64,000 nt of DNA from Gammaproteobacteria bacterium (GCA_013178375.1 JABLXQ010000028.1:1-64000); one strand, 5' to 3'; counted from the stretch's first letter, positions 46,399 through 55,904 are shown. Numbers and translations are program-made. The notes: generated from the sequence alone by a model not told the origin.

Positions 46399-47829
46399 AT
46401 GAAGCTGACACTGACCGATGCCGACACCCAATCCATCCTGTCCCGGCTGGCGGATTCCAACCGCAAACACAGCAGCGTTTACCCGGGCGATTCCTCGGCC
46501 CGTCAGCAGGTGCATACCGTGTACGGTGGCGCCAACCTGTTCAAGGCCGGTGGCGCGCAGAAGCTCGGCAGCCTGGCGCTGAAAGCACTGGAAACCTACG
46601 CCCCGGATTTTTGCACCCTGGCCCGCGTGCTGGGCTTTCCCGGTGCGGAATCCCTGCCCTCCACTTCCTTTGAAATAAAAGCGCTGGCCGCCGCCATCGA
46701 AGCCGATCCCGCTGGCCTGAAAAATTCTAACCCCGCCGCCTGGACCGCCCACACCGTGTACGCGCGCGTGGTGAAAAAACTGCAAAACGAGCCGGTGGAA
46801 GACAGCCGCATTGATTTTGAAGACGGCTACGGCAACCGCCCCGACGCAGAAGAAGATGCCGACGCGGTGCGCTGCGCGGAAGAAGTTGCCAAAGGCATGG
46901 AGGAGAAGAACCTGCCGCCCTTTATCGGCATCCGCATCAAGACCTTCACCGAGGAATGCCGCAAGCGTTCCGTGCGCACCCTGGACCTGTTCCTGACCCG
47001 TCTGGCGGAACTGACCAAAGGCGCGCTGCCGGAAAACTTCGTGATCACGCTGCCGAAAGTGACCCACCCGGAACAGGTGACTGCGCTGGCGGACCTGCTC
47101 GACATCATCGAAGCCAAGTGCGGCTACGCGAAAAATTCGCTGCAACTGGAAATCATGATCGAAACCACCCAGGCGATCATCGACAGCAAGGGTTCCAATC
47201 AGGTGTTGCTGCTGGCGGAAGCCGCCCGTGGCCGCTGCCGCTCGGCGATTTTCGGTACCTACGATTACACCGCCACCTGCAACATCACCGCCGCGTTCCA
47301 GACCCACACCCACCCCGCTTCCGATTTCGCGCGCCATGTATTGCAGGTGTCACTGGCCGGCACCGGCATCACCATCTGCGACGGCGCCACCACCGTGATG
47401 CCGATTGGTCCGCACAAGGGTGAGATGACCACGCAACAGATTCTGGAAAACGCCGCCGTGGTGCATTCCGCATGGAAACTGCATTATGACAACATCCGCC
47501 ACTCACTGCGCCACGCATATTACCAGGGTTGGGACTTGAACCCTGGCCAGTTGCCGATCCGCTATGCCGCGATTTATGCGTTCTTTATGGAAGGCCTGCC
47601 GGATGCGTCACGCCGCCTGGGTGCGTTCATCAACAAGGCCGCGCAAGCCACGCTGGTGGGTAACACCTTTGACGACGCCGCCACCGGGCAGGGCCTGCTG
47701 AACTTCTTCCTGCGCGGTATTTCCTGCGGCGCCATCACCGAACAGGAAGCGCTGGCCACCGGTATTACCATGGATGAGCTGCGGTCCCGTTCGTTCGTGC
47801 ACATTGTGTCGAACCGCGCGCACGGCTGA
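46399..47829 (+). CDS. DUF6986 / CitE-like aldolase family protein
   Basis: A 476-residue HpcH/HpaI/CitE-superfamily enzyme of the DUF6986 type. Visible elements are the acidic SRIDFEDGYG, VITLPKVTHPEQV, the metal-binding glutamate in LEIMIETTQAII, and CRSAIFGTYDYTATC. Members cleave or form C-C bonds in beta-hydroxyacyl-CoA compounds. It heads a cluster of ethylmalonyl-CoA-pathway-like genes, where a malyl-CoA/methylmalyl-CoA lyase is required; I infer that role, although it is longer than classical Mcl1 (about 320 residues). The substrate is not provable from sequence. Confidence 0.8.
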   Translation: MKLTLTDADTQSILSRLADSNRKHSSVYPGDSSARQQVHTVYGGANLFKAGGAQKLGSLALKALETYAPDFCTLARVLGFPGAESLPSTSFEIKALAAAIEADPAGLKNSNPAAWTAHTVYARVVKKLQNEPVEDSRIDFEDGYGNRPDAEEDADAVRCAEEVAKGMEEKNLPPFIGIRIKTFTEECRKRSVRTLDLFLTRLAELTKGALPENFVITLPKVTHPEQVTALADLLDIIEAKCGYAKNSLQLEIMIETTQAIIDSKGSNQVLLLAEAARGRCRSAIFGTYDYTATCNITAAFQTHTHPASDFARHVLQVSLAGTGITICDGATTVMPIGPHKGEMTTQQILENAAVVHSAWKLHYDNIRHSLRHAYYQGWDLNPGQLPIRYAAIYAFFMEGLPDASRRLGAFINKAAQATLVGNTFDDAATGQGLLNFFLRGISCGAITEQEALATGITMDELRSRSFVHIVSNRAHG

Positions 47830-47900
47830 TATTTCATTTTCAATTTTCGGCGACTGAATGATCGCAGGATTGTTCAGCCGTTCGACCAAGGGAGACCCCC

Positions 47901-49583
47901 ATGTCGTCAACAACGACCTCAGCAATCGAACAAGCCCGTTCCCTGATTCAGCAGGCCCAGCAGTCACTGAATGCCGCCCTGAGTTTTCTGAAACAGGAAA
48001 GCCTGGTGAATGGCCGCGTCAATGGCGACAAGCTGGATCGCAAGCAGCTGGCCTGCTATGAAGTGGCCTATTGCGAAGCGGAAATTACCGCCGCGAAAGT
48101 GATGTTGGATTACAGCCAGAAAGTGAAAGCGGAAAAAGGTGGCAACGATCTGCGCATCGAGGAGCGGCTGGCGCTGCAATATGCGGCGGAAGCGTTGCAA
48201 AACTGCCGGGGCCGTTTCAATGCGCGTCGGGCGGATTTCGGTTTTTCCCGTGAGCAGCTGCGGGCGTCGCTGGATTCGGATGCGGTGGATGCATTTATCA
48301 ATCAGTATCTGTCCACCGAAGCGCTGGAAGCGGTGGGCAAGGCCGTGCTGCACAACGACGGTTTCACCGGCGAATACATGCTGGACCACGAAAAGGAAAT
48401 GATGCGGGACCAGTTCCGCTCGTTTGCCAGCAATGTGGTGGCTCCGCTGGCGGAGAAGATTCATACCCACGATATGGATATTCCTGACGCGATCATCAAG
48501 CCGCTGGTGGAGCTGGGTTGTTTTGGTCTGTCGATTCCGATGCAGTATGGCGGCATTCAGCCGGATGACAGCGAAGACAATCTGGGCATGATTGTGGTGA
48601 CCGAGGAATTGTCGCGCGGTTCGCTGGGTGCGGCGGGCAGTTTGATTACCCGTCCGGAGATTATGGCGCGGGCACTGTTGAAAGGTGGCACCGAGGAGCA
48701 GAAGCAGCACTGGCTGCCGAAGCTGGCGCAGGCGGAGCCGTTGAATGCGGTGGCAGTGACGGAACCAAATTTTGGGTCTGATGTGGCGTCGATGAAACTG
48801 AAAGCCACGCAGGTGGATGGCGGCTGGATTCTGGATGGCGAGAAGACCTGGTGTACGTTTGCGGGCCGTGCCGGTGTGCTGCTGACGCTGGCGCGCACCA
48901 ATGCTGATCCTGCGTCGGGCCATCGTGGATTGACGATGTTTCTGGTGGAAAAGCCTTCCTTCCCGGGTCATGCGTTTGAGTACAAGCAGCCGCAGGGTGG
49001 CTCTCTGACTGGCAAGGCGATTCCGACGATCGGTTATCGCGGCATGCATTCTTTCACGGTGTTCTTCGATCATTATTTTGTGCCGGATTCTCATGTACTG
49101 GGTGGGAAGGAAGGGATTGGCAACGGTTTCTATTACACGATGGCGGGTTTTTCCGGTGGCCGGATTCAGACGGCTGCACGCGCGACCGGTGTGATGCAAG
49201 CGGCGTTTGAGAAGGCGTTGAGTTATTCGAAAGAACGCCAGGTGTTTGGCAAGCCGATTGGTGACTATCAGTTGACGCTGGTGAAGATTGCGCGCATGGC
49301 GATGTTGCTGGCGGTGTCGCGGCAGTTCACTTATCACGTGGCGCGGTTGATGGACGAAGGCAAGGGCCAGATGGAGGCGAGTCTGGTGAAGCTGTATTCC
49401 TGCAAGTCGTCGGAGTGGCTGGCGCGGGAGGCGATGCAGATTCACGGTGGTATGGGTTATGCGGAGGAGACGTCTGTGAGCCGGTATTACATTGATGCGC
49501 GGGTGCTGTCGATTTTCGAAGGTGCGGAAGAGACGCTGGCGCTGAAGGTGATTGCGAAGGCGTTGGTGGAGAATGCGGCGTAA
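47901..49583 (+). CDS. mcd: Methylsuccinyl-CoA dehydrogenase-like acyl-CoA dehydrogenase
   Basis: A 560-residue flavoprotein. The first 150 residues form a helical extension beyond the usual 380-residue acyl-CoA dehydrogenase core, as in (2S)-methylsuccinyl-CoA dehydrogenase (Mcd). The core shows AVTEPNFGSDVASMKL (FAD and substrate), QIHGGMGYAEE and the C-terminal FEGAEETLAL. Mcd oxidises methylsuccinyl-CoA to mesaconyl-CoA and passes electrons to ETF. It follows the aldolase gene by 71 nt and precedes mch. Codon use in its second half looks more AT-tolerant at third positions than its neighbours. Confidence 0.85.
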   Translation: MSSTTTSAIEQARSLIQQAQQSLNAALSFLKQESLVNGRVNGDKLDRKQLACYEVAYCEAEITAAKVMLDYSQKVKAEKGGNDLRIEERLALQYAAEALQNCRGRFNARRADFGFSREQLRASLDSDAVDAFINQYLSTEALEAVGKAVLHNDGFTGEYMLDHEKEMMRDQFRSFASNVVAPLAEKIHTHDMDIPDAIIKPLVELGCFGLSIPMQYGGIQPDDSEDNLGMIVVTEELSRGSLGAAGSLITRPEIMARALLKGGTEEQKQHWLPKLAQAEPLNAVAVTEPNFGSDVASMKLKATQVDGGWILDGEKTWCTFAGRAGVLLTLARTNADPASGHRGLTMFLVEKPSFPGHAFEYKQPQGGSLTGKAIPTIGYRGMHSFTVFFDHYFVPDSHVLGGKEGIGNGFYYTMAGFSGGRIQTAARATGVMQAAFEKALSYSKERQVFGKPIGDYQLTLVKIARMAMLLAVSRQFTYHVARLMDEGKGQMEASLVKLYSCKSSEWLAREAMQIHGGMGYAEETSVSRYYIDARVLSIFEGAEETLALKVIAKALVENAA

Positions 49584-49613
49584 CGCTTAAGTGTTCGCGA
49601 TTCTATTTTGGAC

Positions 49614-49727
49614 GCCCTCAGGAGCGGCGCAGAGTTTCAGGAAACGCCACAAGTACATCCCTGTAGGCTCGACAGCGGCCATCCATGGCCGCTGACGTTC
49701 CTGAAACTCTGCGCCGCTCCTGAGGGC
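49614..49727 (+). repeat. Variable-arm palindrome with conserved core, copy 4
   Basis: Perfect inverted arms of 30 nt at 49614-49643 and 49698-49727 enclose a 54-nt core (49644-49697) starting ACGCCACAAGTACATCC, with TACATCCCTGTA and GCGGCCATCCATGGCCGC. It lies 31 bp after the mcd stop and 64 bp before mch, inside an otherwise same-direction gene cluster. Confidence 0.92.
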
Positions 49728-49790
49728 TCGTGCTAGCGACCAGTCTTCACTTCGTTAGCTGACTCCTTTTACGTGTTCAAGGATTCTTTC

Positions 49791-50975
49791 ATGGCAATCA
49801 AATTCCCTGCGCAACAAGAACTGTCCCCTTCCAGCGAAATCGGCCTGAACAGCGTGCGTCATCCGCAGTACGGCCGCTATCTGGAAGAGTACGTGCCGGG
49901 CCAGTTGTTTGTGCATCCTCGCGGTTTCTCTTTCACCCAGTCGAACATTGATTCCTTCTCACGCACTTACATGCAGTGCAATCCGCTGTATCTGGATCTG
50001 GAATATGCCCGCGCTCACGGTTTCAGCCAGTTGCCGGCGTCGCCGCAAATGGTGTTCAACGTGGTGCTGTCGCTCGGTGTGCAGAACGATTCGGAAAAGG
50101 TGATCGCGAACCTGGGTTATTACAACGCGCAGTTCCTGACGCCGGTTTTTCCTGGCGACACCGTGCGCGCCATGACGATGGTGGTGGATCGCAAAGAGCG
50201 TGGCGCGGACAAACCCGGCATCGTCACCATTCGTACGCTGGGTATGAATCAGCGCGATGAAGTGGTGCTGCAATATGAACGCAAACTGATGGTGTCCTAC
50301 CGCGGCGAGCGTCTGCCGACGATTCCGCTGTCCAGCGCCGCCCTGCCCGCTTTTCCCTGGCAGACTGAAGCCAGCGTGAAACTGCCGGAAGGTCTGGCCA
50401 CTGCACTGCGCCATGTGCCGAAAAGCGTGACCGGCTGGAATACCTATGCCGAGGATTTCAAACCCGGCGACATCATTGTGCACAACAACGGCCGCACCAT
50501 CAGCGATGAGCATTTCGCACTGACCTATCAGGTGGGCAACACGCATCCGCTGCATTACGACAAGCTGTACAGCTCAGCCCAGAGCGGCCCCATGAGCGGG
50601 AATCCGATTGTGTACGGTGGCCTGGTGTATGCGTGGCTGGAAGGTCTGGCCAGCCGTGATCTGAGCGAGAATTCCCTGTGGGAAATCGGCTTCACCGAGG
50701 GCTATCACACGCAGCCCGCCTTTGCCGGTGACACCGTGTTCGCACTGAGCCGCATTCTGGCGGTGAGCGATGCGCCGGGTGAATTGAAGGATCTGGCGAG
50801 CGTGTTGAGCGTGCAGTTTGTTGGCGTGAAAAATATTTCGTCGGCGAAGGCATTGGATCAGTACGGTGCCGATCTGTTCATCAAGGAAAACGACAAGAAG
50901 GATCTGGGCAAGGAGAAGATCAAGGAGAAAATCTTTGAGATCGAACGCCAGCTGCTGATCAAGAAGCGCGGCTGA
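49791..50975 (+). CDS. mch: Mesaconyl-CoA hydratase-like MaoC protein
   Basis: A 394-residue double hot-dog protein. Two MaoC-like segments are seen: an N-terminal one with DSFSRTYMQCNPLYLDLEYA and a C-terminal one with DEHFALTYQVGNTHPLHYD. Mesaconyl-CoA hydratase converts mesaconyl-CoA to methylmalyl-CoA. The position between mcd and ecm supports this over a general enoyl-CoA hydratase. The ATG at 49791 is chosen with AAGGA upstream; an alternative GTG is six codons earlier. Confidence 0.82.
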   Translation: MAIKFPAQQELSPSSEIGLNSVRHPQYGRYLEEYVPGQLFVHPRGFSFTQSNIDSFSRTYMQCNPLYLDLEYARAHGFSQLPASPQMVFNVVLSLGVQNDSEKVIANLGYYNAQFLTPVFPGDTVRAMTMVVDRKERGADKPGIVTIRTLGMNQRDEVVLQYERKLMVSYRGERLPTIPLSSAALPAFPWQTEASVKLPEGLATALRHVPKSVTGWNTYAEDFKPGDIIVHNNGRTISDEHFALTYQVGNTHPLHYDKLYSSAQSGPMSGNPIVYGGLVYAWLEGLASRDLSENSLWEIGFTEGYHTQPAFAGDTVFALSRILAVSDAPGELKDLASVLSVQFVGVKNISSAKALDQYGADLFIKENDKKDLGKEKIKEKIFEIERQLLIKKRG

Positions 50976-51038
50976 CAACGTGCCGAGAAACGCAACAACC
51001 CCGATTCATTGCCCTGTCATCCGACTGGAAGCGCACAC

Positions 51039-53060
51039 ATGAGCGACAAGCAAGCCCACATCATTTACGACAAGGAAGGCAAACCCTCGAAGGATGCGCC
51101 CTGGATTTTCCGCACCTACGCGGGCCATACCAACGTGCGCAAATCCAACGAGCTGTATCGCAGCAATCTGGCCAAGGGCCAGACCGGCCTGTCCATTGCC
51201 TTCGATCTGGCGACACAGTGCGGCTACAGTTCCAACGAGGACATCGCCAAGCCGGAGATCGGCAAGGTGGGCGTGCCCATCAACACGCTGGATGATTTCG
51301 CCATCCTGTTCGACCAGATCGCCATCGACGTGGTGAACACATCGATGACGATCAACGGTACGTCGATGTGGCTGCTGTCGCTGTATGTGGCACTGGCGGA
51401 AGAGCGCGGCATTGATCTGGCGAAACTACAGGGCACCACCCAGAACGATCTGATCAAGGAATTCCTGGCGCGCGGCACCTATGTATTTCCGCCGGACCAG
51501 TCGATCAAGCTGATCGTGGACATGTACGAATACTGCCTGCGCAAGATTCCGAAATGGAATCCGTCCAACGTCTGTTCCTATCACTTGCAGGAAGCAGGCG
51601 CTACGCCAGTGCAGGAGTTGGCATATTCGCTCGTCACTGCCATCACCGTGCTGGATGCGATTCGCGAGCGCAAGTGTTTCAACGAAGCGGAATTCGAGCA
51701 GTGCGTGGGCCGGGTGTCGTTCTTCGTCAACGCGGGCATGCGCTTCATTGAAGAGATGTGCAAGATGCGTGCGTTCACCGAGCTGTGGGACGAAATCTGC
51801 CAGCAGCGGTATGGCGTGAAAAATCCGAAATACCGCCTGTTCCGTTACGGCGTGCAGGTGAATTCCCTCGGCCTTACCGAAGAGCAGCCGGAAAACAATG
51901 CCTGGCGGATTCTGATTGAAGCACTGGGTGTGACACTAAGCCGCGACGCCCGCTGCCGGGCGCTGCAATTGCCGGCGTGGAATGAAGCGCTGTCGCTGCC
52001 GCGTCCGTGGGATCAGCAATGGTCGTTGCGCCTGCAACAGATACTGGCTTACGAAACGGACCTGCTGGAGTATCCGGATCTGTTCGCCGGATCGCCGGTG
52101 GTGCAATCGAAAGTGGAAGAATTGAAAGCGCAGGCCCGTGCCGAAATCCAGAAAATTCTCGATGCGGGCGGCGGCGTGGAAGCCATCAAGACCGGCTATA
52201 TGAAATCGCAGCTGGTGATCTCCCAGGCCGAGCGCATGGCGAAGATCAACACCGGCGAACAGGTGGTGGTAGGAAAGAACCGCTGGATGGACGGCCTTGC
52301 GTCGCCGCTGGTAGGCGGTAACGATGGCGGTGTGTTCAAGGTCGATCCGGAATCCGCCAACGAAACGGTGCACGCGCTGGAAGAAACCATTCGCAAACGC
52401 GATGCCGCCAAAGTGAAAGCCTGCCTGGACAAGCTGCGTGAAGACGCCAAAGCCGGCCACAATTTGATGGAAGCGTCCATCGCCTGCGCCCATGCCCGCG
52501 TGTCCACCGGCGAGTGGTCCGGCGTACTGCGCGAAGTGTTCGGTGAATACCGCCCGCCCACCGGCGTGGAAGGCCAAACGCTGTCGCTGGAAAACGAAAA
52601 ACTGCAGCAGGTGCGCGCCAAGGTGCAGCAGTTCATGGACCAGTTCGGTCACCGCCCGCGCATTGTCGTCGGCAAGCCCGGCCTGGATGGCCACTCCAAC
52701 GGCGCCGAGATGATTTCCGTGGCTGCGCGTCATGCCGGCTTCGACGTGATTTATTTTGGCATCCGCCTGAGCGCCGTGGACATCGTGCAGTCCGCCATTG
52801 AGGAAAACGTGGATGTGATTGGCATTTCCCTGCTATCCGGCTCGCACAATGAAATCATCGCGCAGTTGATGAACGAACTGGAGCAGGAAGGCGCTCGCGA
52901 CGCGATTCCAGTGGTGCTCGGCGGCATCATTCCGCAGAACGACATTCCCGGTCTGACTGCGCTGGGCATCCGGGCCGTGTTCACGCCGAAAGACTATGAT
53001 CTGATGGACATCATGAACAAGATCATGGACATCGTGCTGGAACACAAGGCGCACGGCTGA
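51039..53060 (+). CDS. ecm: Ethylmalonyl-CoA mutase-like B12 enzyme
   Basis: A 673-residue single-chain mutase. The catalytic barrel holds IFRTYAGHTNVRKSNELYR, MTINGTSMWLLSLY and KWNPSNVCSYHLQEAGA; the C-terminal B12 domain has the DxHxxG motif in GKPGLDGHSNGAE. This arrangement matches ethylmalonyl-CoA mutase (meaA) and its cluster partners agree. Methylmalonyl-CoA mutase is the main alternative. ATG 51039 is preferred over one ten codons upstream (MSDKQAHI is the natural start, GGAAG precedes it). Confidence 0.87.
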   Translation: MSDKQAHIIYDKEGKPSKDAPWIFRTYAGHTNVRKSNELYRSNLAKGQTGLSIAFDLATQCGYSSNEDIAKPEIGKVGVPINTLDDFAILFDQIAIDVVNTSMTINGTSMWLLSLYVALAEERGIDLAKLQGTTQNDLIKEFLARGTYVFPPDQSIKLIVDMYEYCLRKIPKWNPSNVCSYHLQEAGATPVQELAYSLVTAITVLDAIRERKCFNEAEFEQCVGRVSFFVNAGMRFIEEMCKMRAFTELWDEICQQRYGVKNPKYRLFRYGVQVNSLGLTEEQPENNAWRILIEALGVTLSRDARCRALQLPAWNEALSLPRPWDQQWSLRLQQILAYETDLLEYPDLFAGSPVVQSKVEELKAQARAEIQKILDAGGGVEAIKTGYMKSQLVISQAERMAKINTGEQVVVGKNRWMDGLASPLVGGNDGGVFKVDPESANETVHALEETIRKRDAAKVKACLDKLREDAKAGHNLMEASIACAHARVSTGEWSGVLREVFGEYRPPTGVEGQTLSLENEKLQQVRAKVQQFMDQFGHRPRIVVGKPGLDGHSNGAEMISVAARHAGFDVIYFGIRLSAVDIVQSAIEENVDVIGISLLSGSHNEIIAQLMNELEQEGARDAIPVVLGGIIPQNDIPGLTALGIRAVFTPKDYDLMDIMNKIMDIVLEHKAHG

Positions 53061-53076
53061 CCGGGCGCCTTTCTAC

Positions 53077-54111
53077 ATGCCAACATCTGTCATGCCGACA
53101 CCGCTCACGCCTTTAGTGGACCAGCCGCTTGCACCCGAGCTGCTGCAACAACTGCAACAGGCCAGCGCCCTGAAAAAGTGGCCGCTGGCCAAACTCATCA
53201 GCCTGTTTGAAAACAAAAATCCCGACGCCGCGCAAATTCGCCACGACATTGCGCGTCATATCCAGCAGCACCCTCAGGATTTTCCCCGCAACGCCCGCGT
53301 GATCGGTTTTACCGGTACTCCGGGTGCGGGCAAATCCTCGCTGATTGCCGAATTGTGCCGCAAGCTGCTGACACTGAATGACCAGATTGCCATCGCCGTG
53401 TTGGCGGTTGACCCGTCCAGCCAGATCTCCGGCGGTTCGATTCTGGGCGACCGCACCCGCATGCATTACGGCAAGAAGGAAGAACGGCTTTTCTTCCGCT
53501 CGCAGGCGTCGAACCTGGAATTGGGTGGCGTGAGTGAAGCCACTTTTCAGGCCACGCGTTTGCTACGGCATCTGTTCGATCTGATCATTATCGAAACCGT
53601 GGGCATCGGCCAGAATGAAGTCGATATTCAATTTCTGACTGACCACACGTTCCTGGTGATGCAGCCGCTGGCGGGCGACCAGATCCAGTTCATGAAAAGC
53701 GGCATCATGGAAATTCCGGACAGTTTCATCGTCAACAAATGCGACGAGGAACGGCTGGCCCGCACCAGCTATCACATGCTGCGTTCGTCACTGAAGCAGG
53801 CGCGGCTGGTGGATCTGCATGCCCAGGACAATTACCAGAACGCGGCGCGGGACCAGATTTTTCTTACCAGCGCGCTCAAAGGTCTGGGCATCGACACCCT
53901 GGCCAATGCCGTGCTGAATATTCCCCAGCGCCGCACGGCGGAGCACTGCGAATCCTGTTATCTGAGAAAGGGTGTGCTGCGGCGTTACGGTGAATTCGGG
54001 CTGAAAATCCTCAAGCACGAAATGAACCTGCTGGACACCGCCACCACGTTTGAAGAAAAAGAAGTGGCCGCATTCGCGACGATCCAGCGCCACATCATTC
54101 CACGCCAATAA
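53077..54111 (+). CDS. meaB: MeaB/ArgK-type G3E GTPase for the B12 mutase
   Basis: A 344-residue P-loop GTPase: Walker A GFTGTPGAGKSSL (77-89), base motif VNKCDE and switch IIETVGIGQNEVD. MeaB proteins protect and reload adenosylcobalamin-dependent mutases. It starts 16 nt after the mutase stop, the usual pairing. A C-terminal CESCYL pair is not typical of every homologue and could be noted in a comparison. Confidence 0.92.
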   Translation: MPTSVMPTPLTPLVDQPLAPELLQQLQQASALKKWPLAKLISLFENKNPDAAQIRHDIARHIQQHPQDFPRNARVIGFTGTPGAGKSSLIAELCRKLLTLNDQIAIAVLAVDPSSQISGGSILGDRTRMHYGKKEERLFFRSQASNLELGGVSEATFQATRLLRHLFDLIIIETVGIGQNEVDIQFLTDHTFLVMQPLAGDQIQFMKSGIMEIPDSFIVNKCDEERLARTSYHMLRSSLKQARLVDLHAQDNYQNAARDQIFLTSALKGLGIDTLANAVLNIPQRRTAEHCESCYLRKGVLRRYGEFGLKILKHEMNLLDTATTFEEKEVAAFATIQRHIIPRQ

Positions 54112-54248
54112 CACCCGCCCCTCTGGTATGCCCGTTGCAATTACCCTGCAAGGGGCCCGCTTTCCTGTCGGACTTCCCACAAAACACGTCTTATGGCGCA
54201 ACTCTCGCCGGGGGCGTTGTCGCACATCCAACAAACGGGGCTGACGTC

Positions 54249-54803
54249 ATGAGCAAGATCGGCATTTTTTTCGGCACGGAAACCGGCACCACCCGCCTGA
54301 TCGCCAAGAAGCTGCACAAGCTGCTGGGGGACGACATTGCCGACAAGCCGGTAAACGTCAACCGCATCACGCCGGCGGACATGCTGCAGTACGACGCGCT
54401 GATTCTCGGCACACCCAGCTATGGGGTTGGCGAGATTCCGGGCCTCAGCGCCGGCTGCCTGGAGCGCAACTGGGAGGAATTCCTGGCACAACTGCAGAAC
54501 CCGGATTTCTCCGGCAAGCGCATTGCATTTTTTGGGCTGGGCGCGCAGGAACGCTATGCGGATCGCTTTGCCAGTTCGCTCATGGCGCTGTACCAGGTGT
54601 TCAAGGGATTCGGCGCCGATATCGTAGGCGACTGGAGCACCGAAGGTTACACCTTCCAGCATTCCGCCTCGGTGGTGGACGGGCGTTTCGTCGGGCTGGT
54701 GATCGATCATCGCACCCAGGGAATGCTGACGGACGAACGCCTGAAAATCTGGGCGGAGCAGATCAGGCCCCTACTCAGCACAAAGCGCGCATCGGCGGCC
54801 TGA
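54249..54803 (+). CDS. Flavodoxin
   Basis: A 184-residue flavodoxin with the FMN phosphate loop GIFFGTETGTTRLIAKKL and the aromatic stacking loops TPSYGVGEIPG and FFGLGAQERYADRF. It is a single-electron carrier. The ATG at 54249 is chosen because the native N-terminus MSKIGIFFG follows; an earlier frame from 54135 has no family similarity. Its link to the upstream mutase cluster is positional only; electron delivery to a reactivation system is possible. Confidence 0.92.
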   Translation: MSKIGIFFGTETGTTRLIAKKLHKLLGDDIADKPVNVNRITPADMLQYDALILGTPSYGVGEIPGLSAGCLERNWEEFLAQLQNPDFSGKRIAFFGLGAQERYADRFASSLMALYQVFKGFGADIVGDWSTEGYTFQHSASVVDGRFVGLVIDHRTQGMLTDERLKIWAEQIRPLLSTKRASAA

Positions 54804-55007
54804 CGCGCGGGCCCACCAACAGTCCGCCCGGTACGCCGCTTTCGCGACCGACTAAATGGCTTCAGACAGCGGCGGTACAAACGTGGCAAAGCCGTGCCAC
54901 AAACCACGCCTGTCACTTTTTGCACGCCCGATGTCAACGCTGTGACTTATCGCGAGCGGCATTTTCAGGCATGCTGGCCCCGTCAACTTCCGCGCGAGCG
55001 CCAGACC

Positions 55008-55904
55008 ATGCCGACAACCGTGAAAGACCTGCCCTTCCGCCTGCTGCTGGAGCACCGGGACACCATCAGCGCCATGGCCCTGGGCGGCCTGCGTTCCGTC
55101 CTGCCATTCAAGCCCAAGCAAACTGCGCCGACACCCGTGCACCGCACCGTGAACCCGCCCTCCACCGAGCTGCTGCAGGTTTATCGCGACTGGTGCCAGG
55201 CCGCCATCCGCCAGGGCATCCCGCCGCATTTTGTCTGCGCCAAGATCAGCATGCCGGTGGTAGCGGAACTCACCGCGCAGTCGCCCTACCCGCTGCTGAG
55301 CGTGCTGAATCAGGGCGTGCGTTTGCAACTGCATCAACCATTGCCAGAGGGCGAACCCATCGAATTGCGGGGCGAACTGGTGGACGCCAGCGACGACGGT
55401 TTCCGGGCGCGCATTCATTCCCGCGTGCAGGTGGGCACACCCTCAGCACCCAATGCCATCACCATCGACTCGATTGCCGCCGTCATGCTGAAGAAACGCC
55501 CCGGTGGCGAAGCCGACAAAAAACGCGCGGAACCCGATTACGTCACCATCGATCACTGGCAGGCGCAGTGGAATGAAGGCCAGACTTTCTTCTGGCTCAC
55601 CGGCGATTTCAATCCGATTCACACTGTGCCGGCGCTGGCGAAACGCACACGCTTCAAAGGCTGCATCATGCACGGCTACGGCGCCTTCGCTCAGGTATAC
55701 GAGGCGCTGCAGCGCAGCGGTGCGCGCTTCCAGGATATCGAAGCGCGTTTTGTGCGGCCGCTGCCGCTGCCCAGCGGGCCGCTGCTGATCCAGCGGGCGC
55801 AAACACCGGATGAGGATGGCCAGATTGCCTTTCGCCTGCTGGACGAAACCGGCACCCTGTACCAGGCCGGCCGCTACCTTCCTGCAGCAGAGGCGCGCCC
55901 ATGA
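55008..55904 (+). CDS. MaoC-like acyl-CoA dehydratase
   Basis: A 298-residue hot-dog protein. The hydratase motif appears as GDFNPIHTVPALAKRTRFKG, with the catalytic Asp/His pair, followed by MHGYGAFA. It probably hydrates an enoyl-CoA or enoyl thioester. The ATG at 55008 is preferred over an upstream frame start at 54894. Its stop overlaps the thiolase-like ATG (ATGA), so the two probably act together, for example in a beta-oxidation-like branch. Confidence 0.82.
   Translation: MPTTVKDLPFRLLLEHRDTISAMALGGLRSVLPFKPKQTAPTPVHRTVNPPSTELLQVYRDWCQAAIRQGIPPHFVCAKISMPVVAELTAQSPYPLLSVLNQGVRLQLHQPLPEGEPIELRGELVDASDDGFRARIHSRVQVGTPSAPNAITIDSIAAVMLKKRPGGEADKKRAEPDYVTIDHWQAQWNEGQTFFWLTGDFNPIHTVPALAKRTRFKGCIMHGYGAFAQVYEALQRSGARFQDIEARFVRPLPLPSGPLLIQRAQTPDEDGQIAFRLLDETGTLYQAGRYLPAAEARP

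Noticed and set aside
16096-49727. Reading the four palindromes as Rho-independent terminators
   Set aside because: They have no T-runs, a conserved 52-54 nt core, and one is located in a divergent gap where no transcript ends. Termination could be a side effect but does not explain the structure.
16096-49727. Reading the four palindromes as MITEs or IS remnants
   Set aside because: MITEs share terminal inverted repeats; here the termini differ in each copy and only the centre is shared. No consistent target duplication was found.
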